NCBI GenBank assembly: GCA_964613585.1
Contig: CAZTHL010000037.1
Coordinates: forward strand, 1 to 37,273
Source of the DNA: CAZTHL01 sp964613585
GTDB taxonomy: Bacteria; Pseudomonadota; Alphaproteobacteria; DSM-16000; Inquilinaceae
Direction: 5' to 3'
Length of the DNA stretch: 37,273 nucleotides
Made by a program: the position numbers and the translations under genes. Shown here piece after piece: positions 1 to 7,375 of the stretch; the first letter of the stretch is position 1; every line of letters begins with the position of its first letter. The notes under the pieces are model-generated. The model made no database searches. It was not told the origin of the DNA and saw only the letters and a program-made list of their open reading frames with translations.

Positions 1-1561
1 CGGTGTCGATGTCCACCGAGCTCATGCGCTCCCGGATGGCGCGCTCCATGCGCAGCAGGCCCAGCCGGTACTGGTTCTCCATCAGCTCGCCGACCGAGCG
101 GACACGACGGTTGCCGAGATTGTCGATGTCGTCGATCTCGCCGCGGCCGTCCTTCAGGTCCAGGAGAATGCGCACGATGGCGAGAATGTCCTCCTTGCGC
201 AGCACCCGAAGCTGATCATCGGTGGCGAAGCCGAGCCGCGCGTTCATCTTCACCCGGCCGACAGCCGACAGATCGTAGCGCTCGGCATCGAAGAACAGGC
301 CGTTGAACAGGCTCTCGGCCGACTCCAGCGTGGGCGGCTCGCCCGGGCGCATGACCCGGTAGATGTCGATGAGCGCATCCTCCCGGGTCGCGTTCTTGTC
401 GATCGCCAAGCTGTTGCGCAGGTACGGGCCGGTGTTGACATTGTCGATGGCCAGCACCTCGAAGCTCTCGATGCCCTTCTCGTCCAGCAGCGACAGCACC
501 TCCGACGTGATCTCGTCACCGGCCTCATAGAACACCTCGCCGGTCCGCTCATCGATGATGTCGCCGGCGAGATAGCGCTGCTGAATGTCCTCCGCCGGCA
601 CCAGCTGCTGGGTCAGGCCCTGCTCGATCAGGCGCTTGCCGAAGCGCGGCGTCATCTTCGTGCCGGCCTTGGCGCGCACCTCGCCCGTCGCGGCGTCGAT
701 CAGGTCCGACATCAGTTTGATGCCGCGCATGCGCTCGGGCTCGAACGGCGTCTTCCAGGCGCCCTCCGCCGTCCGCTCGAAGAGGATCCGTCCGTAGAAG
801 GAGTTGAGGATCTCCTCGCGCGACATGCCGAAGACCCGGTTCCGGTCGGACCGGCGTCCGGCCTCGGCGCACTCGGCGAGATAACGCTCGGTATCGGCGC
901 TGTACAGGGCGTAGAGGAGCGTGGTGATCGGCAGCTTGCGACGCCGGTCGATCCGCACGTAGACATGATCCTTGGCGTCGAACTCGAAGTCGAGCCAGGA
1001 TCCCCGGTAGGGAATCACCCGTGCTGCGAACAGATACTTGCCCGAGGAATGGGTCTTGCCCTTGTCGTGATCGAAGAACACGCCCGGCGAGCGGTGCATC
1101 TGGCTGACGATGACCCGCTCGGTGCCGTTGATGACGAAGGTGCCGTTCGCCGTCATCAAGGGCATGTCGCCCATGTAGACGTCCTGCTCCTTGATGTCCC
1201 GGATCGACTTGAGCCCGGTATCCTCCTCGACATCGAACACGGTCAGACGCAGCGTCACTTTCAGCGGCGCGGCATAGGTCATGCCGCGCTGCTGGCATTC
1301 TTCGACGTCGTATTTCGGGGGCTCCAGCTCATAGCGCACGAAATCGAGCTCGGCCCGCTCGGAAAAATCCCTGATCGGAAAGACCCCGCGGAACACCTCC
1401 TGCAAGCCGAGATTGGGGCGCTGCTCCGGCGGGGTCATCATCTGCAGAAACTGATCGTAGGAGCTGCGCTGCACCTCGATCAGGTTTGGCATCTGGGCGA
1501 CCTCTGGGATCCGCCCGAAATCCTTGCGAACGCGCTTGCGAGCCGTAAAGGATTTGGCCAT
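1..1561 (-). CDS. rpoB: DNA-directed RNA polymerase beta subunit, N-terminal part (runs off the left edge)
   Basis: This is the beta subunit of core RNA polymerase. The minus-strand frame opens at ATG 1561 and stays open to the window edge, giving about 520 codons of a protein usually near 1,380. It begins MAKSFTARKRVRKDFGRIPE and contains the family's landmarks SPGVFFDHDKGKT, IPYRGSWLDFEFD and, near the edge, DDIDNLGNRRVRSVGEL. A GAGGAG ribosome site lies about 6 nt before the start. The fragment holds the protrusion and beta lobe and stops just short of rifampicin cluster I, so resistance positions there cannot be judged. It follows rplL in the same direction with 231 nt between. No stop or frameshift was seen in the part present. 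Confidence 0.97.
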   Translation of the reverse strand, partial: MAKSFTARKRVRKDFGRIPEVAQMPNLIEVQRSSYDQFLQMMTPPEQRPNLGLQEVFRGVFPIRDFSERAELDFVRYELEPPKYDVEECQQRGMTYAAPLKVTLRLTVFDVEEDTGLKSIRDIKEQDVYMGDMPLMTANGTFVINGTERVIVSQMHRSPGVFFDHDKGKTHSSGKYLFAARVIPYRGSWLDFEFDAKDHVYVRIDRRRKLPITTLLYALYSADTERYLAECAEAGRRSDRNRVFGMSREEILNSFYGRILFERTAEGAWKTPFEPERMRGIKLMSDLIDAATGEVRAKAGTKMTPRFGKRLIEQGLTQQLVPAEDIQQRYLAGDIIDERTGEVFYEAGDEITSEVLSLLDEKGIESFEVLAIDNVNTGPYLRNSLAIDKNATREDALIDIYRVMRPGEPPTLESAESLFNGLFFDAERYDLSAVGRVKMNARLGFATDDQLRVLRKEDILAIVRILLDLKDGRGEIDDIDNLGNRRVRSVGELMENQYRLGLLRMERAIRERMSSVDIDT

Positions 1562-1726
1562 CTATGCTCCTCGCCGGACAGGTGGTCAGCGACCGGTGTT
1601 ATCTGAGGGCAGACGCCGCCGGGGATGCCCGCGGCACTGCCGAATCCCGCGCGGGATCAGGACCGGGATCGGGCGCGCCAGACCGCACCTCCCGACCCGC
1701 ACTCCATGGACCGCAAACGCCGAAAG

Positions 1727-1751
1727 GCGGCCAACCACGCCGGCTGGCCGC
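1727..1751 (-). terminator. Attenuator-like hairpin in the rplL-rpoB spacer
   Basis: Read on the minus strand, GCGGCCA and TGGCCGC form a perfect 7-bp stem around an 11-nt loop, followed by CTTTCGGCG rather than a clean U run. In E. coli a partial terminator between rplL and rpoB lowers rpoBC expression relative to the ribosomal proteins. Position and shape suggest the same role here, but the weak U tract makes this an inference. Confidence 0.4.
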
Positions 1752-1792
1752 TTCGATTTGTCGCAGGTGCGTTAAGCGTTTGTGCACGCACG

Positions 1793-2191
1793 CTATTTAA
1801 TTTCGACCTTTGCGCCGACGTCTTCAAGCTGCTTCTTGAATTTTTCCGCGTCCTCCTTGCTCACCGCCTCCTTGACCGGCTTCGGGGCGCCTTCCACCAG
1901 ATCCTTCGCCTCCTTCAGGCCGAGCCCGGTGATGGCGCGCACTTCCTTGATGACGTTGATCTTCTTGTCGCCGGCGGCGGCCAGCACGACGTCGAACTCG
2001 GTCTGTTCCTCCTCCTTGGGCGCCTCCTCCTCGGCTGCGCCGGCGGCGCCGGGCATGACCATGCCCGGCATCGCCATGGGCGCCGCGGCGGCGGACACAC
2101 CCCACTTCTCCTCGAGCAGCTTGGTCAGCTCCGCCGCCTCGAGGACGGTCAGGTTGGAGAGCTCGTCAACGAGCCGCTGCAGATCGGCCAT
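1793..2191 (-). CDS. rplL: Ribosomal protein L7/L12
   Basis: This is the multicopy stalk protein that binds translation factors. The 132 residues show the N-terminal dimerisation part (MADLQRLVDELSNLTVLEAAEL), a flexible hinge, and the globular C-terminal domain with FDVVL, KINVIKEVRAITGLGLKEAK and LVEGAPK. The hinge is unusual: it runs PMAMPGMVMPGAAGAAEEEAPKEEE and is several residues longer than typical alphaproteobacterial copies of about 124 to 126 residues. The gene lies 47 nt after rplJ, consistent with L10-L12 co-translation and autoregulation. Confidence 0.97.
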   Translation of the reverse strand: MADLQRLVDELSNLTVLEAAELTKLLEEKWGVSAAAAPMAMPGMVMPGAAGAAEEEAPKEEEQTEFDVVLAAAGDKKINVIKEVRAITGLGLKEAKDLVEGAPKPVKEAVSKEDAEKFKKQLEDVGAKVEIK

Positions 2192-2238
2192 GGTCTGAAT
2201 GCTCCTTCACGGGAAAGCCGGTTAGTCGGGATCGGCCC

Positions 2239-2790
2239 TCAGGCCGCCTCGCTTTTTTGAGAGTATGCCGAGAACACACGCGCCAGCTGGCCGCCGGGCG
2301 TGCCGATGACACGGGCGAGCTGGCCGGCCGGCGCGTCGAGCACACCGACCAGCTGCGACGCCGGCGCGTTGAGCACGCCGAGCAGCTTGGCTCTGAGCTC
2401 CTCGATCGAGGGCAGCTTGGTCAGAGCCGTGACAGCCTCGGCATCGAGCATCTGACCGCCGAGGCCGCCGCCGACAATTCTGAGCTTCTCGTTGCCTTTG
2501 GCGTAGCTCACCACCACCTTCGCCGCCGCCACTGGGTCGGCCCCCATGGCCACGGCGGTCGGGCCGGTGAACATGTCGGACAGATACTCAAAGCCGGTGC
2601 CCTCAAGGGCGAGGCGAGCGAGCTTGTTCTTGGTCACACGAAAACGCGCGCCAACCGCGATGAACTTGCGCCGCAGATCGGTCGACTCCGCGACCGTCAT
2701 GCCGGTCTGGTGAGTGATCACCAAGAGCTGAGACCGGGCGAACGCCTCATGCATCGCAGCGACGTGCGCTTCCTTCTCGGTACGCAGCAC
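2239..2790 (-). CDS. rplJ: Ribosomal protein L10 with an extended C-terminal L12-binding tail
   Basis: L10 anchors L12 dimers to the large subunit. The start is GTG at 2790 with AAGGAGG about 7 nt upstream. Typical features are the N-terminal MLRTEKEAHVAAMHEAF, VTKNKLARLAL and LPSIEELRAKLLG. The C-terminal helix has about 11-residue units in series: LLGVLNAPAS, QLVGVLDAPAG, QLARVIGTPGG and QLARVFSAYS. Ordinary alphaproteobacterial L10, as I recall the family, has one unit fewer and about 172 residues; this one has 183. An extra segment could recruit another L12 dimer. That is inference from known L10-tail and L12-number relationships. Confidence 0.96.
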   Translation of the reverse strand: MLRTEKEAHVAAMHEAFARSQLLVITHQTGMTVAESTDLRRKFIAVGARFRVTKNKLARLALEGTGFEYLSDMFTGPTAVAMGADPVAAAKVVVSYAKGNEKLRIVGGGLGGQMLDAEAVTALTKLPSIEELRAKLLGVLNAPASQLVGVLDAPAGQLARVIGTPGGQLARVFSAYSQKSEAA

Positions 2791-3125
2791 GCTTCGCCTC
2801 CTTCAGTCGGGCGGCGGCACCACGCCGCCCTTCGCCGCATCTGGATCGCTCGACGCCAAGCAGCGCCTCGACGACCCGTCGGACCCTGTCCCAGAAGGTG
2901 GCAGCGCAGACCCGGGCCGAACGGCCCCGAAGCCGGCCTTCCTCCCGTCTCGTGCAGGTCGCTTCGGTCCACCGGCGCTCGGCCGGACGGACACCTGCAG
3001 TCTTGGACAGGCATGGGCGCGGCCGCGCGAGCGGCCGGCACCCGCGACCCGGCCGAGGCCGGGCCATTCATGAAACACCACGATGGCGCCGCCCCGCCCG
3101 GGCCGCGCCCAACGCCGCTTGCGGG
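2791..3125 (-). promoter_or_regulatory. rplJ leader region, likely L10 autoregulatory leader
   Basis: These 335 nt between rplA and rplJ hold no convincing gene. In many bacteria this spacer is the rplJ leader, bound by the L10-L12 complex to repress translation. GC-rich inverted repeats are visible. The clearest is GGGCGGC/GCCGCCC at 2809-2830, ending 7 nt upstream of the AAGGAGG ribosome site at 2795-2801, where it could affect access to the start. I did not fold the whole leader or find a kink-turn with certainty. Confidence 0.5.
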
Positions 3126-3839
3126 CTAGGCAGCCTCCGCCGTCTCCGTCGCCAGCCGGGCGGTATCGACCCGCACGCTCGGCCCCATGCTCGAGCTCAG
3201 CGAGACCTTCTTGATGTAGGTGCCCTTGGCCCCGCTCGGCTTGGCCTTGGAGATCGCCTCCACGAAGGCCCGCACGTTCTCGACCAGGGCCTGGTCGTCG
3301 AAGCTGGCCTTGCCGACCCCGGCATGAATCAGCCCGCCCTTGTCGACACGGAAGTTGACCGCGCCGCCCTTGGCCGCGGCGACCGCCCCGCTCACGTCCT
3401 GGGTCACGGTGCCGAGCTTCGGGTTGGGCATGAGCCCGCGCGGCCCGAGGATGCGGCCAAGCCTGCCGACCACCGCCATCATGTCGGGCGTGGCGATGCA
3501 GCGATCGAAATCGAGCCGTCCGTTCTGGATCTCCGCCGCCAGATCGTCCGCGCCGACGATGTCCGCGCCGGCCGCCTCCGCCTCCTCGGCCTTGGGCCCC
3601 TTGGCGAAGACCAGGACCCTCACCGGCTTGCCGGTGCCGTTGGGCAGTTGGCAGACGCCGCGCACCATCTGATCGGCGTGACGCGGATCGACGCCGAGGT
3701 TCATCGCGATCTCGACCGTCTCGTCGAACCGGCTGACCGCGCGCGCCTTGATGGTGCGCACCGCCTCGGCCAGATCGAGCGGCACCGTGGGATCCAATCC
3801 CTGCCAGACCTTCTCCATGCGCTTGCTGAGACGCGGCAT
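3126..3839 (-). CDS. rplA: Ribosomal protein L1
   Basis: L1 forms the mobile L1 stalk near the E site and in many bacteria represses its own rplKA mRNA. The 237 residues match the family in length and order: KRMEKVWQ at the N-terminus, AVRTIKARAVSRFDETVEIAMNLGVDPRHADQMVRG, the conserved LGRILGPRGLMPNPKLGTVT, and the C-terminal AKPSGAKGTYIKKVSLSSSMGPSVRVD. The ATG at 3839 lies 5 nt after rplK, so the two are translated as a pair. Confidence 0.97.
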   Translation of the reverse strand: MPRLSKRMEKVWQGLDPTVPLDLAEAVRTIKARAVSRFDETVEIAMNLGVDPRHADQMVRGVCQLPNGTGKPVRVLVFAKGPKAEEAEAAGADIVGADDLAAEIQNGRLDFDRCIATPDMMAVVGRLGRILGPRGLMPNPKLGTVTQDVSGAVAAAKGGAVNFRVDKGGLIHAGVGKASFDDQALVENVRAFVEAISKAKPSGAKGTYIKKVSLSSSMGPSVRVDTARLATETAEAA

Positions 3840-3844
3840 GACGG

Positions 3845-4276
3845 CTACTCCACCACTTCCAGGCCCATCGAACGGGCGGAGCCCCGAATCATCTCCACCG
3901 CCGCCTCCAGGTCGTTGGCATTGAGGTCGTCCCGCTTGGTCTCGGCAATCTCCCGGACTTGCTCCAGGGTGACCTGGCCGATCGGCCCGGTCTTGCCGGC
4001 GGTCGGGCTGCCCTTGTCGAGGCCGGCCGCCTTCTTGAGGAAATAGCTGGCCGGCGGCGTCTTGGTGACGAAGGTGAAGCTGCGATCGGCATAGGCGGTG
4101 ATCACCACCGGGATCGGCATGCCCTTCTCAAGACTCTGCGTCTGGGCGTTGAACGCCTTGCAGAACTCCATGATGTTCAGGCCGCGCTGGCCGAGCGCCG
4201 GTCCAATCGGCGGCGACGGGTTCGCCGCGCCGGCGGGCACCTGCAGCTTGACGAGCCCGACTACCTTTTTTGCCAT
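3845..4276 (-). CDS. rplK: Ribosomal protein L11
   Basis: L11 binds the GTPase-associated region of 23S rRNA and takes part in factor binding and the stringent response. The 143 residues carry MAKKVVGLVKLQVPAGAANPSPPIGPALGQRGLNIMEFCKAFN in the N-terminal domain and the C-terminal rRNA-binding part GSARSMGLEVVE. The proline-rich PSPPIGPALGQ region, contacted by thiopeptide antibiotics, looks normal. It follows nusG after a 129-nt spacer in which I see no other gene. Confidence 0.97.
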   Translation of the reverse strand: MAKKVVGLVKLQVPAGAANPSPPIGPALGQRGLNIMEFCKAFNAQTQSLEKGMPIPVVITAYADRSFTFVTKTPPASYFLKKAAGLDKGSPTAGKTGPIGQVTLEQVREIAETKRDDLNANDLEAAVEMIRGSARSMGLEVVE

Positions 4277-4405
4277 CGTCGTTGCCTAACGCGCTCCGCC
4301 GGGACGGCGGCCCACTGGTGTCACGGATCGGATCCGGCCGCGGCATATGAGCCGTCGCGGCGCCGTGGTCAAGCCCTGGTCGCCGCTGCGTCCTCGGCCG
4401 GCGTG

Positions 4406-4936
4406 TCAGATCTTCTCCACTTGCGCATATTCCAGCTCCACTGGCGTGGCGCGGCCGAAGATCGACACCGCCACCTTGAGCCTGGCGCGCTCCTCGTCGA
4501 CCTCTTCCACATAGCCGGTGAAGCTCTCGAACGGCCCGTCGCTGACCTTGACCTGCTCGCCGATGTCGAAGGAGATCGAGGGCTTCGGCCGCTCGATGCC
4601 CTCCTGAACCTGCTTCAGCACCCGCTCCGCCTCGGCGTCGGTGATCGGCGCGGGCTTGCCCTTGGCGCCCAGGAAGCCGGTAACCTTGGCCGTGTTGGTG
4701 ATCATGTGCCAGGTGGCGTCGTTCAGATCCATCTTCACCAGCACGTAGCCGGGGAAGAACTTCCGCTCAGCCGCCACCTTCTGGCCGCGCCGCACCTCGA
4801 CCACCTCCTCGGTCGGCACCGAAACATCGTCGATCTGCTCCTCCAGACCCTTCTGCGCGGCGCCTTCGCGGATCGCCTGGGCCACCTTCTTCTCGAATCC
4901 GGAATAGACGTGCACGACATACCAGCGCTTGGCCAT
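4406..4936 (-). CDS. nusG: Transcription termination/antitermination factor NusG
   Basis: NusG binds RNA polymerase, aids processivity and links transcription to Rho or the ribosome. The 176 residues start MAKRWYVVHVYSGFEKKVAQ (NGN domain), include FFPGYVLVKMDLND and WHMITNTAKVTGFLG, and end in a KOW domain (VSDGPFESFTGYVEEVDEE) closing at ELEYAQVEKI. Length and order are normal. The ATG follows the secE stop after 3 nt, the usual secE-nusG coupling. Confidence 0.97.
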   Translation of the reverse strand: MAKRWYVVHVYSGFEKKVAQAIREGAAQKGLEEQIDDVSVPTEEVVEVRRGQKVAAERKFFPGYVLVKMDLNDATWHMITNTAKVTGFLGAKGKPAPITDAEAERVLKQVQEGIERPKPSISFDIGEQVKVSDGPFESFTGYVEEVDEERARLKVAVSIFGRATPVELEYAQVEKI

Positions 4937-4939
4937 GGC

Positions 4940-5137
4940 TCAGCCCCCCAGCCCGAGGATCAGCCGCACCACCCAGCTGGCTACCTGATCGACGAGCAGA
5001 AAGAACAAAGCCATGATGATCACGAAGATGAAGACCATGACCGTCGTGATCGCCGTCTCCTTGCGTGTCGGCCACGTGACCTTGGCGGTCTCCTGCCGCA
5101 CCTGACGAATGAATTCGACGGGCTTGGTCTTTGCCAT
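4940..5137 (-). CDS. secE: Preprotein translocase subunit SecE
   Basis: SecE clamps SecY in the inner-membrane Sec channel. The 65-residue protein is the short, single-membrane-segment form usual in alphaproteobacteria. The amphipathic part is KPVEFIRQVRQETAKVTWPTRKET and the membrane helix is TVMVFIFVIIMALFFLLVDQV. The TWPTRKE motif is diagnostic. It lies between tRNA-Trp (69 nt upstream) and nusG (3 nt downstream). Confidence 0.96.
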   Translation of the reverse strand: MAKTKPVEFIRQVRQETAKVTWPTRKETAITTVMVFIFVIIMALFFLLVDQVASWVVRLILGLGG

Positions 5138-5206
5138 GTCCTCAAGGTGTTCCCGTAATGTCCAGCGCCGCCCACGTCCGCCGCGCCCACGTCCGCCGCC
5201 CGGCCT

Positions 5207-5282
5207 TGGCAGGAGTGGAGGGACTCGAACCCCCAGCCCCCGGTTTTGGAGACCGGTGCTCTACCAATTGAGCTACACTCCT
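5207..5282 (-). tRNA. tRNA-Trp (anticodon CCA)
   Basis: The minus strand gives a full cloverleaf. The acceptor is AGGAGTG/CACTCCT with discriminator G and an encoded CCA; the anticodon stem CCGGT/ACCGG holds loop CTCCAAA with anticodon CCA; the T-arm is GGTTCGAGTCC. A tRNA-Trp just before secE-nusG is common in bacteria. Confidence 0.97.
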
Positions 5283-5527
5283 AGCCGGAAGCCGCCGGGC
5301 CGGAAGCCGCCGCCGGCCCGTGAATCTCGGGCTGGCCCGGCCGGAGGGCGGCAGAGCCCGTCGAGAGCAGGCCGCGCGCGACCGATCCGGCCGATGCGGC
5401 AGCAAAGCCGGATGTGTAGCCGAGCGGGCTCGCCGATGCAAGCGGCGCCATGCCGGCATTTTCTACACATAGGCCGCACGCGTACCGCCGCCAACACCGC
5501 CTCGGGGTCCGAACAGGTGGCCCGGCC

Positions 5528-5627
5528 NNNNNNNNNNNNNNNNNNNNNNNNNNNNNNNNNNNNNNNNNNNNNNNNNNNNNNNNNNNNNNNNNNNNNNNNN
5601 NNNNNNNNNNNNNNNNNNNNNNNNNNN
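5528..5627. other. Assembly gap (100 N)
   Basis: Exactly 100 N bases, the usual placeholder for a gap of unknown length. It abuts a 14-bp tandem array on its right side, which likely broke the assembly. Confidence 0.95.
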
Positions 5628-5697
5628 CAGGCGGCTTGGCCCAGGCGGCTTGGCCCAGGCGGCTTGGCCCAGGCGGCTTGGCCCAGGCGGCTTGGCG
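5628..5697. repeat. 14-bp tandem repeat, five visible copies
   Basis: The unit CAGGCGGCTTGGCC is repeated five times head to tail, the last ending in G rather than C. The array starts directly at the gap, so the true copy number is unknown and may be much larger. A 14-bp unit is not a multiple of three, so a long open coding array is unlikely. Confidence 0.95.
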
Positions 5698-5877
5698 ACG
5701 CGCTCGTCGGCGCCCTACCCGTTCTCCCGAGCCGACGCGGGCCGGCCGCCGGCCCATAGCCGCGACCGGCCCGGCGGCCCAAGGGCCGGGGACACCGGAA
5801 CTGTCGGCGATATGGACGGTTGCTGTGCCGCCCGCGGCCTCCGACAGGCGGTGGCGGATCCGGACGGAGCGGCAACC

Positions 5878-5985
5878 ATGCAGTTCATCCCGACACGGCT
5901 GCACGGCATCATCGACGATCCGACAGCGCGGGCCCTGACGCCGCTCTGCGTTGCTCCTGAGGCGGCGGCTGGCGTCGAGGCAGGC
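5878..5985 (+). pseudogene. Decayed start of an SPW-repeat-type membrane protein (tentative)
   Basis: The ATG at 5878 has a CGGAGCGG ribosome site, and the frame begins MQFIPTRLHGIID. That matches the usual opening of small SPW-repeat membrane proteins (RFIPTxxHGxxDY). The following residues lose the hydrophobic helix expected next, while the bases still look like a helix-coding stretch with small insertions or deletions. I read it as a frameshifted remnant. The match is short, so confidence is low, and the 3' limit is approximate. Confidence 0.35.
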
Positions 5986-6042
5986 GCGGCGCCGGACGCG
6001 CCGGCATGCCGGCGACGCCGGTCGGCCGCGACGGAGGGCAAG

Positions 6043-6142
6043 GACGGCCCGGTCCAGGTCGCGCGGCGACGGCCCGGTCCAGGTCGCGCGGCGACGGCCC
6101 GGTCCAGGTCGCGCGGCGACGGCCCGTCCCAGGTCGCGCGGC
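6043..6142. repeat. 25-bp tandem repeat, four copies
   Basis: The unit GACGGCCCGGTCCAGGTCGC followed by GCGGC occurs four times in a row (6043, 6068, 6093, 6118), the last with CCGGTCC changed to CCGTCCC. The unit is not a multiple of three and lies between the decayed SPW-like start and the SDR remnant. It has no spacers, so it is not a CRISPR array. Confidence 0.93.
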
Positions 6143-6156
6143 AGGGCCATCAGGTG

Positions 6157-6468
6157 ATGGTGGACGGCAACGCGGGCATCACCTCGGGCTTCATCACCTC
6201 GGTCCAGGCCGCCTTCACCGGGATCCACCCGACACGTGCTGGCGCGCCTGCACCGCAGGACGATCCGGTGGCCGTCGCCCATGCCGGCAATGACGCCATG
6301 ATGCGCGGCGAGCGCGGCGTGGTCCCGGGCGCCAGCAACAAGCTGCTGACCATTCTGCCGGGCGTCGTGCCGGACTCCGTGCTGGCGGAGATCCACCAGG
6401 GCGGCGCGCCGCTGAAGGACGAGCGCGGCGGACGGCCGCCACCCCAGGGAGGACCAAAGAGGTGCTGA
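6157..6468 (+). pseudogene. C-terminal remnant of a short-chain dehydrogenase/reductase
   Basis: The reading frame ending at TGA 6466-6468 contains QDDPVAVAHAGNDAMMRGER, GVVPGASNKLLTILPG and VPDSVLAEIHQGG. This resembles the last 60 or so residues of a common proteobacterial SDR group (DDPxEVAxxGxxAMMxGxGxVVxGxxNK... VLAExH). The Rossmann part, NNAG and YxxxK motifs are absent upstream, where the 25-bp repeats lie instead. It is therefore a truncated, non-functional copy. Its end overlaps the start of the SpoIIAA-like gene by 7 nt. Confidence 0.55.
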
Positions 6469-6848
6469 AGACCAAGGCCATCACGCAGATCGCGACAACC
6501 AATCCGGCTGTCCATGCCTTCCGCGTCCGCGCGGATGTCGATGACGAAGACATGGCCGCCATGGCCGGGACCATGAACGAGGCCTTCGACGAGCGGGACG
6601 CGGTCAGCATGCTGCTGATCCTGGAAGGTTTCGATGTCGAGGACTCCGCCGCCGGGCTCAACGTCGAGAGCCTGAAGGCGCAGGTCCGCTCGCTGCGCAA
6701 GGTGGAGAAGTACGCCGTGGTCGGCGCGCCCGACTCCGTGCGCAGCGTCATCGAGGGCGCGCGCTCGATCATGCCGGGCGAGGCCCGCACGTTTCATCCC
6801 GAGGAGGAGGACGAGGCCTGGGCCTTCGTTGACGCCCGTCCCGCGTGA
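6462..6848 (+). CDS. SpoIIAA/STAS-like protein
   Basis: The 128-residue protein starts at GTG 6462 with GGGAGGA about 9 nt before it. The opening MLKTKAITQIATTNPAVHAFRV, the acidic DVDDEDMAAMAGTMNEAF, LLILEGF, and the tail RTFHPEEEDEAWAFVDA resemble the SpoIIAA-like family (PF11964), small STAS-fold proteins of unclear role, some proposed to bind lipids or act as anti-anti-sigma-like partners. It looks intact, unlike the remnants just upstream. The function here is unknown. Confidence 0.75.
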   Translation: MLKTKAITQIATTNPAVHAFRVRADVDDEDMAAMAGTMNEAFDERDAVSMLLILEGFDVEDSAAGLNVESLKAQVRSLRKVEKYAVVGAPDSVRSVIEGARSIMPGEARTFHPEEEDEAWAFVDARPA

Positions 6849-7003
6849 CCGCCATCGCGGGCGCCGGACCGGGAACAAGGCCCTGCTCCGCTCGCTGCGC
6901 GGCGCTTGGCCGGGGTGCGACCGGCGCTCGCCCGCCGAGATGTCCCGGTCATCCATCATCGCGTCCCTGCGGGGCCATGGCGTGACGGGTGCTGCGGGGG
7001 CTC

Positions 7004-7077
7004 TGGAGCGGGTGAGGGGAATCGAACCCCCGTCGTCAGCTTGGAAGGCTGCTGCTCTACCATTGAGCTACACCCGC
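7004..7077 (-). tRNA. tRNA-Gly (anticodon TCC)
   Basis: The minus strand gives acceptor GCGGGTG/CACCCGC, discriminator T, encoded CCA, and an anticodon arm CAGCC-TTCCAAG-CTGA with anticodon TCC. The T-arm is GGGTTCGATTCCC. It lies 79 nt after tRNA-Tyr on the same strand, as tyrU-glyT in E. coli. Confidence 0.96.
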
Positions 7078-7156
7078 CCGGCCAGGGCCTCGCGCGGTCC
7101 GGTGACGGAAGCGCGCAGCCCGCGCGTCCTGCTTCTGCAGGATCGGCAGGAAGCGC

Positions 7157-7241
7157 TGGTGGAGGGGGTAGGATTCGAACCTACGTAGGCTACGCCGGCA
7201 GATTTACAGTCTGCTGCCTTTAACCACTCGGCCACCCCTCC
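7157..7241 (-). tRNA. tRNA-Tyr (anticodon GTA)
   Basis: An 85-nt type II tRNA on the minus strand: acceptor GGAGGGG/CCCCTCC with discriminator A and encoded CCA, anticodon loop CTGTAAA with GTA, and a long variable arm. It is probably co-transcribed with the downstream tRNA-Gly. Confidence 0.96.
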
Positions 7242-7375
7242 GCCCGGTCGCTTGCGCGCCGATGCCGAAGCCGCCGCGACTATCGAGAACAGCCCTTCCT
7301 TGTCAAGGGCCGCTGCCTGCGTCTCTCATTCGGTCAAGCCGCGCCACCCGTCCACATAAGACCAATCCGCCGCGA

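Larger units (their letters stand above)
5283..5877. other. Region without a recognised gene, holding an assembly gap
   Basis: No credible gene is seen between tRNA-Trp and the decayed coding remnants. A weak sigma70-like promoter for the tRNA-Trp/secE transcript may lie on the minus strand, with TTGGCG and TATGTG 17 nt apart and the -10 at 5466-5471, about 180 nt before the tRNA. The 100-N run and the 14-bp repeat array fill the centre. In E. coli tufB precedes secE-nusG; no tuf end is visible on either flank of the gap. Confidence 0.5.

Noticed and set aside
1..1561. A broken rpoB, suggested by other open frames on the same strand
   Set aside because: The frame starting at 1561 is open to the window edge and reads as good RpoB throughout; the other frames are shadows.
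3959..5158. A 399-codon plus-strand frame opposite nusG, secE and rplK
   Set aside because: The minus-strand products are certain, and the plus-strand translation is a shadow of them.
5628..6142. CRISPR array
   Set aside because: Both arrays are head-to-tail repeats with no spacers, and there are no cas genes.
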